NCBI RefSeq assembly: GCF_900103125.1
Contig: NZ_FNJV01000003.1
Span: forward strand, 982,589-1,046,588
Length of the DNA stretch: 64,000 nucleotides
Source: Mucilaginibacter sp. OK268
Lineage (GTDB): Bacteria > Bacteroidota > Bacteroidia > Sphingobacteriales > Sphingobacteriaceae
Direction of reading: 5' to 3'
The notes below the pieces were generated by a model, which saw nothing but the letters and a program-made list of their open reading frames with translations, was not told the origin of the DNA and searched no databases. The position numbers were made by a program, and so were the translations under genes. This document shows, one piece after another, positions 1 to 7,880 of the stretch. Position 1 is the stretch's first letter. Each line of letters begins with the position of its first letter.

Positions 1-873
1 AATCACTGTGAAATTCTCAACTGAAAAATCAATGTCGCGTGTAGCCAGCAGTTGTATGTATTCATAATTGGCATCAGTACCAGCCGGATCGGTCAGGAAA
101 CCACTGATCACCATAGGTGCGATATCGGTTACCAAGATAAACGCGTCATCAACATTGCGCATACGTAGTTGGGGTATCACCGTGTTACTACTATCAGCAC
201 CAAATGCTATAGCTGTAAAGTTAGCGCTCAATGGTAAATTTTTACCTGCAAATGTGGCTGCGGCTTCGGTATGTATGGTAATTCTGCCATATCCGTCGCT
301 TATCACTTTGTCGCCGGCATATGTATCTGTTGATGTTGGCAAGGGATCAAAACCAGCTTTAGAAACAGTAACCAGGGTACTTTCATAATTATCCTGATTG
401 GCCCTTAACGTATTGGTTGCCACTTTTTGACTGGTTAAGGCATTGTTTGAAGAAATTTTGGTGACCGCACCAGCCGAGATCCCGGTTATCTGCAAGGTAC
501 CGTTAACACGCTTTAAAATTCCTCCGGTCACGTCGATCACCACCGAGTCGCCGGGGGCATAACTGGCGGCTGAAGCGCCCAATGGTATAGATATGCCTCT
601 TAGTTTTGCGCGACGGCTATTTTGAACAACTAATAAACCGGCTGGCATATTACCGCCAGCCGGATCTGAAATTACAATACCTACCACCTGGTGAGCACCA
701 AACATGTTTTTGGTATCGAGGGTAACATCGGCACCTTTATATATGGTTCTGATGTCTGCTACAGCTATAACAGAGGCTAGTATGCCGCCTGGGTAGTTAT
801 TCGCCTTGGTACAGCCCTGCATGATCATGGCTGAAAAAAGCAACAATAAATTATAAAATAATATCTTTTTCAT
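1..873 (-). CDS. DUF5689-type lipoprotein, C-terminus outside window
   Basis: The frame opens with ATG at 873 and stays open to the left edge, so about 291 N-terminal residues are visible and the C-terminus is missing. It begins with a hydrophobic signal and a lipobox-like MQGC with Cys21, so the product is probably a lipoprotein. Residues from about 35 (IADIRTIYKGADVTL) look like the DUF5689 family, which is commonly encoded just after SusD in Bacteroidota. The last visible part (YIQLLATRDIDFSVENF) resembles the second half of such proteins. The start lies 39 bases after the SusD-like stop, so it is most likely the last visible gene of the sigma/FecR/SusC/SusD operon. A surface ligand-binding accessory role is inferred, and the substrate is unknown. 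Confidence 0.8.
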   Translation of the reverse strand, partial: MKKILFYNLLLLFSAMIMQGCTKANNYPGGILASVIAVADIRTIYKGADVTLDTKNMFGAHQVVGIVISDPAGGNMPAGLLVVQNSRRAKLRGISIPLGASAASYAPGDSVVIDVTGGILKRVNGTLQITGISAGAVTKISSNNALTSQKVATNTLRANQDNYESTLVTVSKAGFDPLPTSTDTYAGDKVISDGYGRITIHTEAAATFAGKNLPLSANFTAIAFGADSSNTVIPQLRMRNVDDAFILVTDIAPMVISGFLTDPAGTDANYEYIQLLATRDIDFSVENFTVI

Positions 874-912
874 TTTCAATGAATATCGTGATAAATCAAT
901 CAGTTAAAACAA

Positions 913-2403
913 TTATGGCTTTTGCCACCAAACCTGGGTATTCAGCAAGTCGGGCCCCTGTGAGGCTACCGCTGCCTTATAATTTGTTGGATTGGCCGAT
1001 TGTACATAAACCGGATAAACAATACGTGCAGGCATTACACCGCCATTTAGCAAACCCGCCCCCTTTGGCAATATCGGGTGACCGGTGCGGCGATACTCAA
1101 ACCATTGCTCAAAATCGGTCCAGAACAGGGTATAATACTTTTGAACATGTATCATCTCCATTTTATCGTCAAGCGGCAATGAATCGTCCCAGGTTATATC
1201 CGCAGTTGTTTCATAGGTGGCTACCGGTGTAGTAAAATTAGGTTGCCAAAAAGTGATGGCGTTGATAACCCCGTTATCATAATAGGTTTTTGCTGGTGTC
1301 GAGATCCAGCCTTTTGCAGCGGCTTCGGCCAGGATAAATTGCAACTCGGCATAATTCATGATATTGCCCATTAAAGGCTCGTTCATGAGTGTTTTGGTGG
1401 ATGTTGTTGAATAGAAATAAGACTTCTTAATGGGCGCGTTACCGGGGGCATAGCCACTGGGTACACCAACATATCCGCCGCCATAAGTAGCTATTGCCCA
1501 ACTGTTACCGAACAAACGGGGATCGGCCCATTTGGTTAAATTATCTATGAAGAATGAGCACAATGATGGCGCAGTAAAATCCTGCGCCCTTACACCGGCA
1601 ATAAACGGCGAAGTTAAATAACCAGAACCCGTCCATTTTATAACTGCCGACTCAGCGTTACTTGCCATGATTGGATAGGTACTAGGGTTGTTATCAACGA
1701 CGTCCTTAATTTTCGCGATGCAATCAGCAGAAACCTCTGCTTTACCTGATATACGTAGTAATAACCTCAGGTATAATGAGTTGCCAAATTTGCGCCATAG
1801 TGTAGTGTTCCCATTGAAAACAGGATCGCTTGAAGCAGCTACATTGACCGCACCGGTCAGCAATGTATTTGCATCTTCCAACTGTTTAAATATGCCCTGG
1901 TATATGTCTTTTTGTTTATCAAAAGCAGGCTGAAAATTCAGGTCCTTACCCTGGTTTGATTGTGAATATGGCACATCTCCGTAAGTATCGGTCAACATGG
2001 AGTAGATCCAGGCCTGGCAGATGAGCGATATCCCCTGGTAGCCTTTATTTAAGGTAACCGGTTGGCCGGCTATATCATATATCGATTTAAAATTGGTTAA
2101 CTGCAGGTACCAGTTGTTCCAGGTATAATCGCCCCAGGTGTTTTTAATATCATACCTGAAAACCTGGCCTTCCGAATCGCTTTGGTTCACAGTTACCTGC
2201 ATCAGCTCATTATTATACTTTCGGCTTTGTAGCATATTAGCAGTTAAAACGTTAACCAAAGCTGGTGCCAGTAATTGCTTGGGCGTAGTTGTTGGGGAAG
2301 TATTTGGGTCGGTATTGATAGATTCAAAATCCTTTTTGCAGGATGGCTGCACTATCGCGAAAAGCATCACCGCACAAATAACTTTATAAATATTTTTTTT
2401 CAT
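913..2403 (-). CDS. SusD-like outer-membrane lipoprotein (SusD-like_2 type)
   Basis: A 496-residue protein with a lipoprotein signal (lipobox QPSC, Cys22), then KKDFESINTDPNTSPTTTP, the usual N-terminal signature of the SusD-like_2 branch. Further matches are the motifs around NELMQVTVNQSDSEGQ, the helical stretch SLICQAWIYSMLTDTYGDVPYSQ and the C-terminal EQWFEYRRTGHP. SusD proteins sit on the cell surface and form a lid over the SusC channel, capturing oligomeric ligand. The start lies 11 bases after the SusC stop, so the two are co-transcribed and surely act as a pair. The members of this branch that I recall are often linked to non-glycan or unknown substrates; no degradative enzyme of this locus lies in the window. 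Confidence 0.93.
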   Translation of the reverse strand: MKKNIYKVICAVMLFAIVQPSCKKDFESINTDPNTSPTTTPKQLLAPALVNVLTANMLQSRKYNNELMQVTVNQSDSEGQVFRYDIKNTWGDYTWNNWYLQLTNFKSIYDIAGQPVTLNKGYQGISLICQAWIYSMLTDTYGDVPYSQSNQGKDLNFQPAFDKQKDIYQGIFKQLEDANTLLTGAVNVAASSDPVFNGNTTLWRKFGNSLYLRLLLRISGKAEVSADCIAKIKDVVDNNPSTYPIMASNAESAVIKWTGSGYLTSPFIAGVRAQDFTAPSLCSFFIDNLTKWADPRLFGNSWAIATYGGGYVGVPSGYAPGNAPIKKSYFYSTTSTKTLMNEPLMGNIMNYAELQFILAEAAAKGWISTPAKTYYDNGVINAITFWQPNFTTPVATYETTADITWDDSLPLDDKMEMIHVQKYYTLFWTDFEQWFEYRRTGHPILPKGAGLLNGGVMPARIVYPVYVQSANPTNYKAAVASQGPDLLNTQVWWQKP

Positions 2404-2414
2404 TGTTCAGCTAA

Positions 2415-5400
2415 TTAAAGTGAGATAACAAGGTTAACACCCATTGTTCTGGTTGATGGGAACTGGCCAATTTCAAAGCCCTGCGTAATATCAGAGCCGC
2501 TAAGTGTACCAAACTCCGGATCAAAGCCGGGCCATTTTGTCCAGATGAACAGATCACGGCCGTACACACCAATAGTGGCCCGCTGTATCCCTAATCTTGA
2601 AAAAAGCCGGGCAGGTAAAGTATAATCGAACCGGGCTTCCCGGAGTTTGATAAAATTGGTGCTATACGTGGCTCCTTCAGCGTTATTAGCCCCAAAATTG
2701 GATTGGTAATACTGGTCAATATCAGAAGCTACCACGTCATTTTTACGATAGGTTCCGTCCGCATTTTGTACCACACCGTTTCCGATGATGCCGTTATATC
2801 TGCCCGGGAGTGTATTGGTTGTTTTTCCCTGTTCGGCTAGTTTGTATGAGGTAAGGGAGTATGCAACCGCACCATACTGGGCATCAAACAAAATACTAAA
2901 GTGGAATTGTTTATACCTGAAATCATTACTCAGCCCTATTTTCCATTTAGGCGAAGTATTACCCAGGTATACCAGATCGGGCGAAATAAGGGCGAAACCA
3001 GTTTTAGGATCAAAAACCACCTGGCCATCGGGAGCACGTTGGTATCCCCGGCCGTACAGATCACCCATACTGCCCCCTACTTTAGCTACTATCTGTCCGC
3101 CACCAGTTGGACCGTTTTGCAATACAACTGAGCTATCTGAAAGTTCTTTTATCTTATTGCGGTTAGCCGAGAAAATAAGATTGGTTGCCCAAACAAAGCC
3201 GCCTTTAGGGTTCGATATTGGCGTTCCGTTCACGGCTACTTCGATACCCTTATTGGCAACTTTCCCTATATTGATAACCGCCCTGCTATAGCCTGATGAA
3301 GCATCGACAACACGGTTTAGTATTTGATTTTTGGTAACTCCTGAATACAAGGCCAGATCAAAACCCAATCTATTCTTGAAGAACTGGACATTTGAACCCA
3401 CTTCATAGGTATTGGTACGCAGTGGTTCAAGATTTACATCCGGCAGCGTGGTTGGATTCTGTGCCCCACCTGCATAAGTACTGCCTGCAGAGTTGTAGGA
3501 ATATGAGGTTCTGTAAGGCACGGTACTACCGCTACCAACACTTGATGCCGATACCCTGACTTTAGCAAAGCTGATAGTCTCTGGCAGCTTAAAGGCATCA
3601 GACAAAATAAAGCTGGCACTTGCCGAAGGATAAAAGAATCCAACCTTATCTGTTCTTTGCGGGGTAGCCAAAACACTGTTCCAGTCCTGCCTGCCGGTAA
3701 GATCCAGATAAAGGAAGTTTTTGTAACTGGCAGATAATAAACCATAAAAGCTATTGATAGCATATTTACTGCTGTAGGGCAAGGTGATAAGCGTGCCGGC
3801 AGAGTTGGCCATAGTATATATACCGGCAATGTTAAGTGAGTCGGCCCTTACTTCATCTACCCGGTAAGTATTTCTTAACATACTGCCACCAGCGGTACCG
3901 GTTAAGGTAATGTCTTTATTTACGGCTTTGTTGTATCGTAACAGGAAATCGCCGCTTACTTCCTGCGAAAAGATGTTTTGGGTGCGATATGAGCCTTTAG
4001 GATATTTGGTTCCGGCGTCATATGGGCGTTCCTGGGCGCGTTGTTCATAGCCCATATCCAAAGATGTTCTGACCTGCAAGCTCAAAGCTTTGGTGATATT
4101 ATAAGTGGCCTGAACGTTACCGGTTACCGCATTACGGTTTGATTTGTTGATGAATTCATATGCCACCGCGTATGGGTTTTCGGGATAAGAGCTAAACGGA
4201 TATTCGATAGCCAGATCCTTCTGTCCAAGCTTCCAGTAATTTTTCAGCCAGTTCAAGTCGGCGCTGGGCTGCCAGAAAATAAACCAATACATCAGCGACT
4301 GGTTACCATAACCCGCTCCAGGTAAATTATCGCTGAACTTATTCTGATAATTTACTTTTGAACTGATGGTCAGCTTGTCATTGATCTTGGAGTTTACAGA
4401 CAAGGCCACTGAATTACGACCATAGCCGGTATTTGGAACAATCCAATTGTTCTTAACATTGGTAGCCGAAAAACGGGCCGTGGTTTTATCCGATCCTCCA
4501 TCAATGCTTACCGAATTGGTAAAGGTTTGGCCGGTGTCAAAAAACTGGTGTATTTTATCGGTATAAGGCACCCAGGGGGTTCGTACAGTAGATTGCTTTT
4601 GAGTTAGCGGATCAAATTGGTAAAACATCTGGCCATCAAACCGTGGACCATAGGCAGAACTTGTGCCGCTGGTGCTTGCGCCATCGGGGCCGGCTCCATA
4701 TGAGTAATAAGAGGCACCTGCCAAACCCTGACCGTATTCAAACTGAAGATCGGGCCAGCGATTTACTTTTTCGATAGAAGCATTGGAGTTAACGGTAATG
4801 CCTAAGCCATGTTTTTTGGCGCTGCCTGATTTAGTAGTGATAATAACCGCCCCGTTTGCACCACGCTGACCGTATAAAGCTGCGGCACCCGGTCCCTTCA
4901 GTACCGATACACTTTCGATATCCTCGGGGTTAATATCATTGATACTACTGCCATAATCGGCAGGCATATTGTCGCTTCCAGTACCATAAACCGTTTCTCC
5001 GGATATACCCGTACGCCGTCCACTGCCGTTATTGATCACCACGCCGTCCACTACAATGAGTGCTTCGTTATCACCGGTAAGGTTATTTTCGCCACGTAAT
5101 ATGATCTTGTTTGATCCGGTAGGACCTGAATTTGACCTGACAAGGTTTAAACCAGCTACTTTACCAGAAAGTGCATCGCTCCAGTTACTGGAAATCGCAT
5201 CGGTAAGTTGTTTTCCTTGTACAACCGTTGCTGCATAACCAAGTGCCTTTTCGTCACGTTTAATACCCAACGCAGTAACAACCACTTCGTTCAATGTAGC
5301 ATTTGATTTATCCATAGTAATAGTAATGCCGGCTGTGGCTTTATTAAAAACCTGGCTTTGGGTGGCGAAACCTACAGTGGAGAAATTTAATGAGCCGCCG

Positions 5401-5864
5401 CTTGTTACCAGTACAGAAAATTGACCATCATTATTGGTAAAGGTGAGCAGTTTCTTGTTTTCATCGCTTACACTGACACCTGCAAGCGGCAATTTATCTT
5501 CGACTGATATTACGGTACCACTTACAATAACCACATCCAGCTTTTTGATCACCAGGTTACCGTCGATATTTTTGATGCCGATACCCGCTTGCTGCTGCAA
5601 TACTTGCGCGAGCCTGTCAAAAGGTAAATTTTCATCAGGCAATGTGACCATGCTGCTCATACTTACATTGGCATCAAAAGAAACTTTATAGCCATATTTA
5701 GCTTTGAACGTATTTACAATGGCTTGTACGCTGATGCGCTTTTTTTCAAAGCTGTATTGCCCCGAAGTGTTTACCTGCGCATGTGCCGTTACCACAAAAA
5801 GTAACAGAAGTAAAATCGAGCATAGCTTTTTCCGGACAAAGAATAAGAGTTTGAGTTGTTTCAT
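2415..5864 (-). CDS. SusC/RagA TonB-dependent transporter with STN domain
   Basis: A 1149-residue outer-membrane transporter. Order of parts: signal peptide (about 1-29, ending AHAQ); a secretin/STN signalling domain (about 45-108, KRISVQAIVNTFKAKYGYKV); a carboxypeptidase-regulatory-like beta domain (about 112-195); the conserved link ATLNEVVVTALG; a plug domain (about 200-350, with GAAALYGQRGANGAVIITTK); then a 22-strand barrel. The STN domain marks it as a signalling transporter that reports ligand binding to the FecR anti-sigma protein, whose gene ends 6 bases upstream. It partners with the SusD-like protein immediately downstream. Import is powered by TonB-ExbBD, which are not encoded here. 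Confidence 0.95.
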   Translation of the reverse strand: MKQLKLLFFVRKKLCSILLLLLFVVTAHAQVNTSGQYSFEKKRISVQAIVNTFKAKYGYKVSFDANVSMSSMVTLPDENLPFDRLAQVLQQQAGIGIKNIDGNLVIKKLDVVIVSGTVISVEDKLPLAGVSVSDENKKLLTFTNNDGQFSVLVTSGGSLNFSTVGFATQSQVFNKATAGITITMDKSNATLNEVVVTALGIKRDEKALGYAATVVQGKQLTDAISSNWSDALSGKVAGLNLVRSNSGPTGSNKIILRGENNLTGDNEALIVVDGVVINNGSGRRTGISGETVYGTGSDNMPADYGSSINDINPEDIESVSVLKGPGAAALYGQRGANGAVIITTKSGSAKKHGLGITVNSNASIEKVNRWPDLQFEYGQGLAGASYYSYGAGPDGASTSGTSSAYGPRFDGQMFYQFDPLTQKQSTVRTPWVPYTDKIHQFFDTGQTFTNSVSIDGGSDKTTARFSATNVKNNWIVPNTGYGRNSVALSVNSKINDKLTISSKVNYQNKFSDNLPGAGYGNQSLMYWFIFWQPSADLNWLKNYWKLGQKDLAIEYPFSSYPENPYAVAYEFINKSNRNAVTGNVQATYNITKALSLQVRTSLDMGYEQRAQERPYDAGTKYPKGSYRTQNIFSQEVSGDFLLRYNKAVNKDITLTGTAGGSMLRNTYRVDEVRADSLNIAGIYTMANSAGTLITLPYSSKYAINSFYGLLSASYKNFLYLDLTGRQDWNSVLATPQRTDKVGFFYPSASASFILSDAFKLPETISFAKVRVSASSVGSGSTVPYRTSYSYNSAGSTYAGGAQNPTTLPDVNLEPLRTNTYEVGSNVQFFKNRLGFDLALYSGVTKNQILNRVVDASSGYSRAVINIGKVANKGIEVAVNGTPISNPKGGFVWATNLIFSANRNKIKELSDSSVVLQNGPTGGGQIVAKVGGSMGDLYGRGYQRAPDGQVVFDPKTGFALISPDLVYLGNTSPKWKIGLSNDFRYKQFHFSILFDAQYGAVAYSLTSYKLAEQGKTTNTLPGRYNGIIGNGVVQNADGTYRKNDVVASDIDQYYQSNFGANNAEGATYSTNFIKLREARFDYTLPARLFSRLGIQRATIGVYGRDLFIWTKWPGFDPEFGTLSGSDITQGFEIGQFPSTRTMGVNLVISL

Positions 5865-5870
5865 GCTTAA

Positions 5871-6833
5871 TCAGAATATGATGATAGTGTGAGGGTTTTT
5901 ATATCGATAATTGAGGCCGGTAGCATAATTTAAGCCCGGTAAAAGATTATTAATGCCGTTATCTTTCATTTCGCCGCTAAAACGTGCACGTTTACGGGCC
6001 GATGGTTGTACTTCAATTTTTATATTATACCAGCGCTGTAATTTCTCGGCTACCTCATCGGCATTGTTATTATTAAAAAACAGCGTTTGATTTTGGAGGG
6101 ATGAAGCCTCATGTGTATTTACTTTCGTAACGATCACTTGCTGGTTACTTATTTGATAAGTAAGCTGCTGGCCGGCCTTTAAATAATTGGTTTTATGATT
6201 GGCAGTTATACCTACCAGGCCTGTAGCTACCTTAACCTCGATATTTGATTTGGGGCGCGAATAAACATTAAAAGATGTACCCAATACGGTTACAGCCAAA
6301 TGGTTCAGTGTACGAATGATGAAAGGTTTTCGGGGATCGTGCTTAACATCAAAAAAAGCTTCGCCGGTTAACTGGATTTCGCGTTTATCGGTATCAAATG
6401 TGTTTGCATAGCTGATCTTCGAATCGGGGGCCATAAACACCTGCGTACCATCGGGCAAAGTAAGTCGGCCGCCTACGTTTTGCGCGCTTTGTAGTGTTTG
6501 TAAATTATTACCTGCCTGCTTGGCCTTTTGTACATAAAACCAGCCTAAAAAACAGAACAATAATAAACTGGCCGCAATGCCCAAGTACCAATATGGCGGG
6601 CTGGCTTTCTTATTGCCTGGCTTTGATAGCTCAAAAATCATGTCGAGCAGGTGTAGCCATTGTTCGTCAATATCGCTTTGCTTTAAAGGTTGCTCCAGTT
6701 GCTGTTTTCTGCGTTCCAGATAAGCAAGCAGGTAGCGATGTTCGGTTTGCTCATCGGCCCAGTCAATAACTGCCTGGGCTTCGCCGGGCCGGCATTCACC
6801 ATTTACATAATTCAGTATTTTTTCCCAGTTCAC
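5871..6833 (-). CDS. FecR-type anti-sigma factor
   Basis: A 320-residue inner-membrane regulator. A short cytoplasmic N-terminal part (about 1-80, starting MNWEKILNYVNGECRPGEAQ) would hold the cognate ECF sigma factor. One transmembrane segment follows (about 84-104, LGIAASLLLFCFLGWFYV), then the periplasmic FecR domain (about 112-210, GGRLTLPDGTQVFMAPDSKI and LTGEAFFDVKHDPRKPFII) and a C-terminal DUF4974/STN-like domain (about 245-316) that contacts the STN domain of SusC. It is the middle gene of a sigma, FecR, SusC series, the standard arrangement for trans-envelope signalling in Bacteroidota. Ligand uptake by SusC is expected to release the sigma factor and raise expression of the SusC/SusD operon. 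Confidence 0.94.
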   Translation of the reverse strand: MNWEKILNYVNGECRPGEAQAVIDWADEQTEHRYLLAYLERRKQQLEQPLKQSDIDEQWLHLLDMIFELSKPGNKKASPPYWYLGIAASLLLFCFLGWFYVQKAKQAGNNLQTLQSAQNVGGRLTLPDGTQVFMAPDSKISYANTFDTDKREIQLTGEAFFDVKHDPRKPFIIRTLNHLAVTVLGTSFNVYSRPKSNIEVKVATGLVGITANHKTNYLKAGQQLTYQISNQQVIVTKVNTHEASSLQNQTLFFNNNNADEVAEKLQRWYNIKIEVQPSARKRARFSGEMKDNGINNLLPGLNYATGLNYRYKNPHTIIIF

Positions 6834-7011
6834 GCTGTTTAATTTTATTTAAAGAGCGTTACAGGTGTGGTTTCCACCTAAAGAAATAATTACGAGTTTG
6901 TTAACTTTTTGTTAAATACCCCAAAACATCAAAAAGCCGGATAATAGCCCGACTCCTTTGCGTTTTAATATCTGTATGGCTACACGATCATATCGACAGG
7001 TAGTGAAATTA

Positions 7012-7605
7012 TTAGAGCAGGTGGCTATTTACGGTAAGTATCATGTTAACTAACATCAGCCCACCGGCAATAGTAGCTTTATCAAAATTACCATTATGAA
7101 TAGCGTGCCCAAGCTGCTCAATAGCCTCACGCATGTGGTATTCTACCTTTCGTTCGGTGATATCCAATACCTGGGCTATTTCGGCATTTTTAAGACCAAG
7201 AAGTCGCAGTTCGATCATTTCTTTGCGATGAGATGGCAGCTTATTGATCAGTTCCTCAACAATTTTTATAGATTGTTTCGCTACAAATTTCTCAAACGGG
7301 TTGTAGGTATTCTCGGGGATGTTAAAAGCATCATCGGGCAATTGTGAGGTTTGATAGCGCGATGACAAGGCCTTTAAAGTACCATTTTTTGCCGAACGGA
7401 ATAAATATGGTTTCAGTTCATTAATTTGCAACTTATCCTTTTGCTGCCATAAATTGAGAAACAGGTCAGAAAGGATATCCTTTGCCAGATCTTCATCATT
7501 GATCATGGCTTTTACATAACTGAACAAAGGATTGTAATTTTCCCTAAATATGCGTTCAAATCCATCCAATGTATGTAATAGGGGCATATTTACTGTTTCC
7601 ATCAT
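7012..7605 (-). CDS. ECF RNA polymerase sigma factor (FecI-like, Bacteroidota family)
   Basis: A 197-residue sigma factor. Region 2 is at about residues 16-80 (FERIFRENYNPLFSYVKAMI, ILSDLFLNLWQQKDKLQI) and region 4 at about 110-165 (INKLPSHRKEMIELRLLGLK, NAEIAQVLDITERKVEYHM) with its helix-turn-helix. The C-terminus ends in a hydrophobic stretch (IAGGLMLVNMILTV), which is usual in this Bacteroidota expansion family. The FecR gene starts 178 bases downstream, so the two are probably co-expressed. The sigma factor is predicted to be held by FecR and to drive transcription of the SusC/SusD operon when released. Several in-frame ATGs lie close together at the 5' end; the first was taken. Confidence 0.92.
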   Translation of the reverse strand: MMETVNMPLLHTLDGFERIFRENYNPLFSYVKAMINDEDLAKDILSDLFLNLWQQKDKLQINELKPYLFRSAKNGTLKALSSRYQTSQLPDDAFNIPENTYNPFEKFVAKQSIKIVEELINKLPSHRKEMIELRLLGLKNAEIAQVLDITERKVEYHMREAIEQLGHAIHNGNFDKATIAGGLMLVNMILTVNSHLL

Positions 7606-7686
7606 CGGATTGCAAATTAAGCCCAGGCATGTTTATATAACAAAACATCCATGTTAAATTTATATTAACAACACCTATTCAAACTG

Positions 7687-7729
7687 AAAAGACCCGTAGC
7701 CTATGATAACATAAACTACAGGTCTTTTT
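7687..7729 (-). terminator. Rho-independent terminator after the kinase-like/barrel gene
   Basis: The arms AAAAGACCCGTAG and CTACAGGTCTTTT pair with one mismatch. On the minus strand the stem is flanked by A- and T-rich tracts. It lies about 150 bases past the stop of the 857-residue gene and before the sigma gene, so it should end transcription of the former. Confidence 0.7.
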
Positions 7730-7739
7730 ATTTTTGCTA

Positions 7740-7858
7740 ATGTAAACCCACAAAATGATGGTTTACACAATTTATAGCAAATTTTATTTAATTAACTTAT
7801 TATCAATTATTTAAACCAATATTAACCCTAAATTGTGTAAACCATGTAAACCCACTTT
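7740..7858. repeat. TGTAAACC paired element, copy 1
   Basis: An AT-rich intergenic element of about 119 bases. One end carries GTAAACCCAC (7742-7751) and the inverted GGTTTACAC (7760-7768). The other carries 24 bases (7835-7858) holding GTGTAAACC followed by GTAAACCCAC. The same 24 bases occur perfectly, in opposite orientation, at 34252-34275, where a second element of similar length and layout lies. The two elements have little identity between their ends beyond AT-richness. The function is unknown. Confidence 0.55.
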
Positions 7859-7880
7859 GTAACAAAATGACCCGGTTAAA

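Noticed and set aside
3434..3829. Minus-strand 131-codon frame inside the first SusC gene
   Set aside because: It is another frame of a clearly coding transporter gene.
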